Assembly (NCBI GenBank): GCA_029582155.1
Contig: CM055897.1
Location: 1,574,501 to 1,638,500, forward strand
DNA length: 64,000 nt
Source of the DNA: Panopea generosa
Lineage: Eukaryota > Mollusca > Bivalvia > Adapedonta > Hiatellidae
Direction of reading: 5' to 3'
In this document: positions 59,190-64,000 of the stretch, in pieces
How the letters are laid out: every line of letters begins with the position of its first letter
Position numbering within the stretch: the first letter of the stretch is position 1
Notes under the pieces: model-generated
Seen by the model: the letters and a program-made list of their open reading frames with translations, nothing else
Told to the model about the DNA's origin: nothing
Databases searched by the model: none
Translations under genes and position numbers: made by a program

Positions 59190-59368
59190 TAGTTAAACCT
59201 GTCTTAAGCAGCCAGTTGAGGGAATTAGCAAGTGGCCTTTTAAGATAGGTTGTTGCTTAACACAGATTAACTTGCTCTGAAAACATAGAAATGAGAAATA
59301 GCAAATGCAGCTGTTTAAGACAAGTTGCTGCTCAATAGAGGTGACCACTTACACAGGTTTGACTGTAT
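59190..59368. mobile_element. Short MITE, family A
   Basis: AGTTAAACCTGTCTTAAGCA at the left and ACACAGGTTTGACTGTA at the right are inverted with a few mismatches. CTCAATAGAGGTGAC matches the window's first bases. Confidence 0.7.
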
Positions 59369-59874
59369 TATCATATATTCTATTGTTTGAAATTGTTAAT
59401 ATGCAATCTGCCATACAGCAAAAAGGATCACTGTTGACGACTACTGCAAGTAATGATGCGTATATAGGGACTTGTAAAATTCAGTTTGATACCAAATTGT
59501 TACAAATCATTAAAACGCAATTTGATATTTGTGACATTAAACCGAATTTCACATAAATTCTTCATATTTTTTAATCTTTATAAATTTTCTGTCACAATAA
59601 TATACCTCAGCTTTATAAACCATTTTCTGAAAGGACAGGTTGTTCTAAGACTGAACAACGTTCAATGAATGCTCATTCATATTTCAAGTTAATATGTTAG
59701 AACTGTTCTGACAGCATAACCTGGATATTTAAAACAGATGAATTGGGAAAAATTAGATACATTTTAAGTGTTTCAAAAATGAATTTGAACTGAATTATTA
59801 TTGTAAAAAGAAAACAACTTAAGTCTTATACAAATCACACGTTATATCAGTTAGGTTAGAAACAGTACCAAGTA

Positions 59875-60000
59875 AACGTTGATAAAGTGCCTTGCTCAAG
59901 GGCACAACACATCACCCTGACCGGGTATCAAACTCACAACCCGCTGACTGAGTCTTATGCTTTGTACAACCGGATCATTCATGTTCAAGAGTTACCATAT
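59875..60000 (-). mobile_element. tRNA-derived SINE fragment
   Basis: On the minus strand GGGTTGTGAGTTTGATACCC is B-box-like, followed by TTGTGCCCTTGAGCAAGGCA, the same body type as family A. Confidence 0.55.
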
Positions 60001-61820
60001 AAAAGTATTACAAGTCATGTTTGTAAAATAAACTAAAATAAAAGTGAAATGTATTTTAAGACATTTCTACAATGACTGATGGCTGGTTGTAACATTTAAG
60101 TATCAAAAAATATTTCAAATCATGTTTAAAATATAATTGCATTAATAATACGAGTAACATGTACAGTGGTGAAAAATTATCACAATAGGTGGACATTATA
60201 AAATAACACAAACATTACATCTATACATACTAACCCTCGCAATAAAAAATACATAGACCCAGAACACAAACCTAAAATATATATGACATATTAAAAAGTA
60301 TAAATTCTAATAAAACATGTGTTACTCTGAACTCAACCATCATGTTAATAATGAACAATATAACTATAACAATATATAAAGAATAACAAACCATATATAA
60401 AGAATTTGTTGTATTTCTGTTCACAAAAAGGAGTTCAACAAGGGCTCTATTGGTGTGTACAATATAATACAAATATTAAGTATATAATAACAGCAATATC
60501 AGTAGTGAATCACTGCACCTGGAAATGAAGATCTTTATTTGTCAGAAGGAGAATTAGTCTGTTTTATGTTTTAATTATAGTTAAAATTGTTTGGTTTATG
60601 TTTCAATTATCATAACAATTTCTGCATACAGATTTAAATATGAATTAAGTTAGTGAGTAACATCGTACTGACATGCTTTTAATACTACTGTTTTATTAAA
60701 ATTGCTATCACCTTGTTACAAATATAAATCTTAAATTACAAACGAGATATCAAAGATAATTTCCATAAAAGGAAATAATTGTTAGAGCCCTATTAATTAC
60801 ATAATTACCTACATGTATATACATCTCCTCTTTGTAAACATCTTATATAAACAATAATTACAATAATACAAACAGATCAGCATACCTGATGCAATTTCAC
60901 AATCTTAAAAGAGTTAAAAAAGATGATCTACATAATGTAAATTTGGCAGTAAATACTCTTATCAAAATGATATTGGATACCTTCTATGCACGGTCTTAAC
61001 ACATTATGCATGAAAGAGTAGACAAATCTCCTTTTGCATGTTTGGACTATCCACACACTTTTCCCAGACAAAGGCTGGTGTAGTTAACACATGACATAAA
61101 GTCACTGACAGGATAAATATATCTGCATAGTTTCAGTTTACCATGTTCCTGTTCCTGATAGTATCAAATGGACATTGTTAAACAAAACAATCAGTCGATT
61201 TTATGCAAACAGTACAAATTCACGTAAAAAAAAATTACAACAAATAACAACTCTGTGACCCAGGAGACAAGGAACATTTTATAACCAAGTATATGCTATG
61301 ATGACAATTATTAAAACTAAGAACTTTCTAGCATTTGTTTACTTTACTCTGATTGTTATCTACCATGATAAAAAAATTGTTAGGCAGAGAAAATACCAAG
61401 ATGTTCATATTTACAATTTTTTTCCCCAAATAAAACAATAAAGTGATATTTATTAACTTAAAACTTTCATTTCTTTCAATTAAATAAAACAAACTAATTT
61501 CTCCTTTGGCAGTCACCTATTGTTCAGAAGTTAAAGCACCACATATATAACTAATACTTGAGACAGGAAGTAATCATAATAAAAAGGATTATTGGTTAAA
61601 GCTGTTTCCAAATTATTTTAAATGCTGATTGAACGACTCTAAGCGAGGGACTAGTTTTACAGGTAAGATGTTGGCATAGAACCGTCAATATGATACAGAA
61701 ACTATCAGGTTAAGAGCTACATCTTCAAAGTTGAAGAAGTGAAGAATATCACTTAAATTTTCAATTTTTTTTATCTGTTGAGTAAAATCAGAGCAAACGC
61801 CTTCAGCGTTTATGCCGATT
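60001..61820. other. AT-rich DNA, no feature recognised
   Basis: Neither strand shows a coding exon or a clear repeat. The stretch resembles UTR or intergenic DNA. Confidence 0.4.
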
Positions 61821-61824
61821 TATT

Positions 61825-62002
61825 TTAGCTTGATTGCGTAGAAAACTCTAAGCTTATATGAACCGCTTTCGAGACCACTTCCTCGGTAGAAACAGTACTG
61901 AGTGTTGTTTTTTTCGAGGCATTGGGTTAAGCTGGAGATCAAACTCAAAACTTCTGGCGTGAGCAGCCAACACTTTATCCACTATACTACCTCCCCGCTT
62001 AT
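61825..62002 (-). mobile_element. tRNA-derived SINE, family B, near full length
   Basis: On the minus strand: AAGCGGGGAGGTAGTATAGT, GGATAAAGTGTTGGCTGCTC, then GAGTTTGATCTCCAGC and a body ending AATCAAGCTAAAATAAA. It is the closest partner of 31611. Confidence 0.7.
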
Positions 62003-62221
62003 TATATAGGTTGACAGGAAATAGTGAATGTTTTGTGCTTTAATTTTTAGAATCACTCTGACAATAAAGAGGTAAATAGAAACATAATTTGACTGCTTGT
62101 TTTATGAGTTTCTTTAACATTTTCATGTTCCATTGTTGAAACAAAATTGAAGTTATATGCCAACATCTCATAAGGTTTACAACTACACCAGAAGATAGCA
62201 ATTGTTAATTGTAACACAACT

Positions 62222-62235
62222 ATTGCCATGGCAAC
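62222..62235. promoter_or_regulatory. Near-perfect RFX X-box palindrome
   Basis: ATTGCCATGGCAAC matches the ideal X-box GTTGCCATGGCAAC at 13 of 14 bases. No recognisable gene start lies beside it within the window. Confidence 0.35.
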
Positions 62236-64000
62236 TGCATCTATGACCTTCACATGACCTTCAGATAAATGATATAAACAAACCAAGGCCAAGTTCTGTA
62301 ATAATATACATCATCATAATCGTGAACAAATCCTTGAATTACAGAATGGATCCAGAATAAATATTGCCAGAAAGGGTCTATATTTACGACTTCTGTGCCA
62401 GCACGATTCTTCGTCAAACCTTCACATACATGCTGGAGCTCTTCCATGTATGGACAAACCAGCAGAACTTTATTGCCTACTGGTTTGAATTTTGTTTATT
62501 GATAATGTACGACAGAATCATGGTTTTGTTTGTTTATGATTTATAACCTGTACTTACATGAATGTTGCGGTATAATAATTTGTAATAGCACCAGTTTCTA
62601 CCAGAATTTACCGGTAATTATAATATATGCAAACTCTGGTCAATCACACAAATTATAATGGAACGACTAGGAAGACTACAATCATAAACTTATCGTCACA
62701 GTTATGATCATTTTGATGGTTCTATGTAAAACTGATCTATTTCCATATTTGTTTATTTGAAAACAGAACAGTGTTGCACTGAACCCTCAAAATTTTAAAG
62801 AATTAGAGGAACACAATTTTAATTGTGAATGAGACCTTACTTACAATTGTGTTCCTCTGCAACCAGAATTACCACCGAGAAACGTTAAAAAAATTCTAGT
62901 TGTCTATTAGATGAATAAACAAATCCTGTAGGTAAACAAATAAATGAAAGAAAAAGGTAAAAGTAAATTCACAGATCCCCTTGTGTTTTCTAATGTTTAT
63001 CTTATCACATCTATCCCCCAACTAATTTGAAACATATTAGCACTTTTAACAATTAAGAAAAGATGACACACGACTACTGTACACGTATACATACCAACAC
63101 CATGGAGGAAAAAAAATAGTGCATGTTTACACGACTACCTATACAAGACCAGCACTATACAAAACTTAATGAGCTGATTATTGAGAAAATGTACCACATT
63201 GCCTGTATATTGGATTACATGTTACGATGTCTGTGATTATCACGAGTATACATGTCCCATTAACTGAATTTATTTCTTAAAATAATCCTTATATCAATAC
63301 ACCAGTTTATCATCGCAATAGATGTAAACTTTTGGTTATTCTTTTTTCACAAATGTGTAGCTTAAAACAAATTTACATTTTTTGTTTCATATCCTCAGAT
63401 ATCTGTGTTGTCAATAAATACTCATGACTGAGAATAATATCGTCTTGACCTGTTTCTTACAGAGTACAGAAGCTGTGATTATCCTTGCAACTACTGGCTA
63501 GAACAGACCTCTGGAAGTCATGATGACATCCATGCCTTACAGGCACAACAGTACATTATCTCACATGATGTTGCTCAAATAATTCTTGTGCACTGTGTAC
63601 ACTATATTGTAAATATATATTTATATATTAGTTTGATCTAGAAGACATTACACTATGTGTAGCTAAAATTTAACATGTATACGTGAATACAACACACACC
63701 ACGGACAGATTCTCTCAGCAGTTTTGTGAACTCATTTTGACTGAAAGTCACAAGTAGTTCCTGGAGTACAAGTCACCTCCCTTAAATAAACTATTTAATT
63801 AAAGGGAAATTACTCAAATCACCCAGAAAAATACTCTCTAATCAGTCAGGAGTGCTCAATATAGAGAAGGCAGAAAAAGTGTACAATGGTATATATATTC
63901 TGTAATGCTTCTTTATGCGTGTAAATATATTTATGTAAAGTACATAAACATGTCAATCAACTATTGGATATTGCATGTTAAGGTACAAAATCCTTGGTGG
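62236..64000. other. AT-rich DNA, no supported gene
   Basis: An acceptor-like TTTCTTACAG at 63458-63467 is followed by one frame open for about 55 codons on the plus strand, without recognisable similarity or a clear donor. I do not call it. Confidence 0.35.

Noticed and set aside
63468-63640. Possible coding exon after TTTCTTACAG
   Set aside because: One frame is open for about 55 codons, but there is no clear donor, no recognisable similarity and no neighbour exon in phase.

Overview
The window is eukaryotic, AT-rich, intron-rich DNA. The repeat content points to a mollusc, most likely a bivalve: composite elements with short inverted ends around tandem cores, tRNA-derived SINEs with a cttgagcaag-type body, several MITE families and degraded LINEs. 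The organism is inferred; nothing in the sequence names it. No operon, phage, plasmid or CRISPR feature was seen.

Three protein-coding genes can be rebuilt exon by exon with consistent splice phases. (1) On the minus strand, positions 7109 to 1121, a 344-aa protein in 4 coding exons resembles the vertebrate C2orf73 family. (2) On the plus strand, 7376 to 27189, SPATA17 has 10 coding exons, 353 aa and three IQ motifs. (3) On the minus strand, 52908 to 32877, IFT43, a subunit of the IFT-A complex, has 9 coding exons and 214 aa, plus one candidate in-frame cassette exon. Genes 1 and 2 are divergent, with 266 bp between start codons. Genes 2 and 3 are convergent. Two are known cilium or flagellum genes and the third may be, so the window reads as a small ciliary gene neighbourhood.

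The most unusual structure is a set of four minisatellites that grow out of splice junctions. SPATA17 intron 6 starts with about 16 tandem copies of its own 5' splice site and ends with about 10 copies of its own 3' splice site. SPATA17 intron 7 ends with several copies of its 3' splice site. IFT43 intron 6 starts with about 60 copies of its 5' splice site. All four have a period of 41 or 42 bp. In every case, use of a decoy site would bring an in-frame stop at once.

Region by region: 1-1120 is 3' flank of gene 1, with a MITE end and a 73-bp tandem repeat. Positions 1121-7109 are gene 1, with SINEs, a LINE remnant and a 1.1-kb TIR element in its introns. Positions 7110-7375 are a divergent promoter with three AANATGGCG-type motifs. 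Positions 7376-27189 are SPATA17, with two composite tandem elements, MITEs, SINEs and minisatellites in its introns. Positions 27190-32876 are the gap between the convergent genes, holding a 1.8-kb array of 32-bp units and a foldback element. Positions 32877-52908 are IFT43, with a 4.3-kb array of 79-bp units and the 2.6-kb splice-donor array. Positions 52909-64000 hold no coding exon I can support: there are degenerate repeats rich in TGACCTTGACC, SINEs and AT-rich unique DNA.
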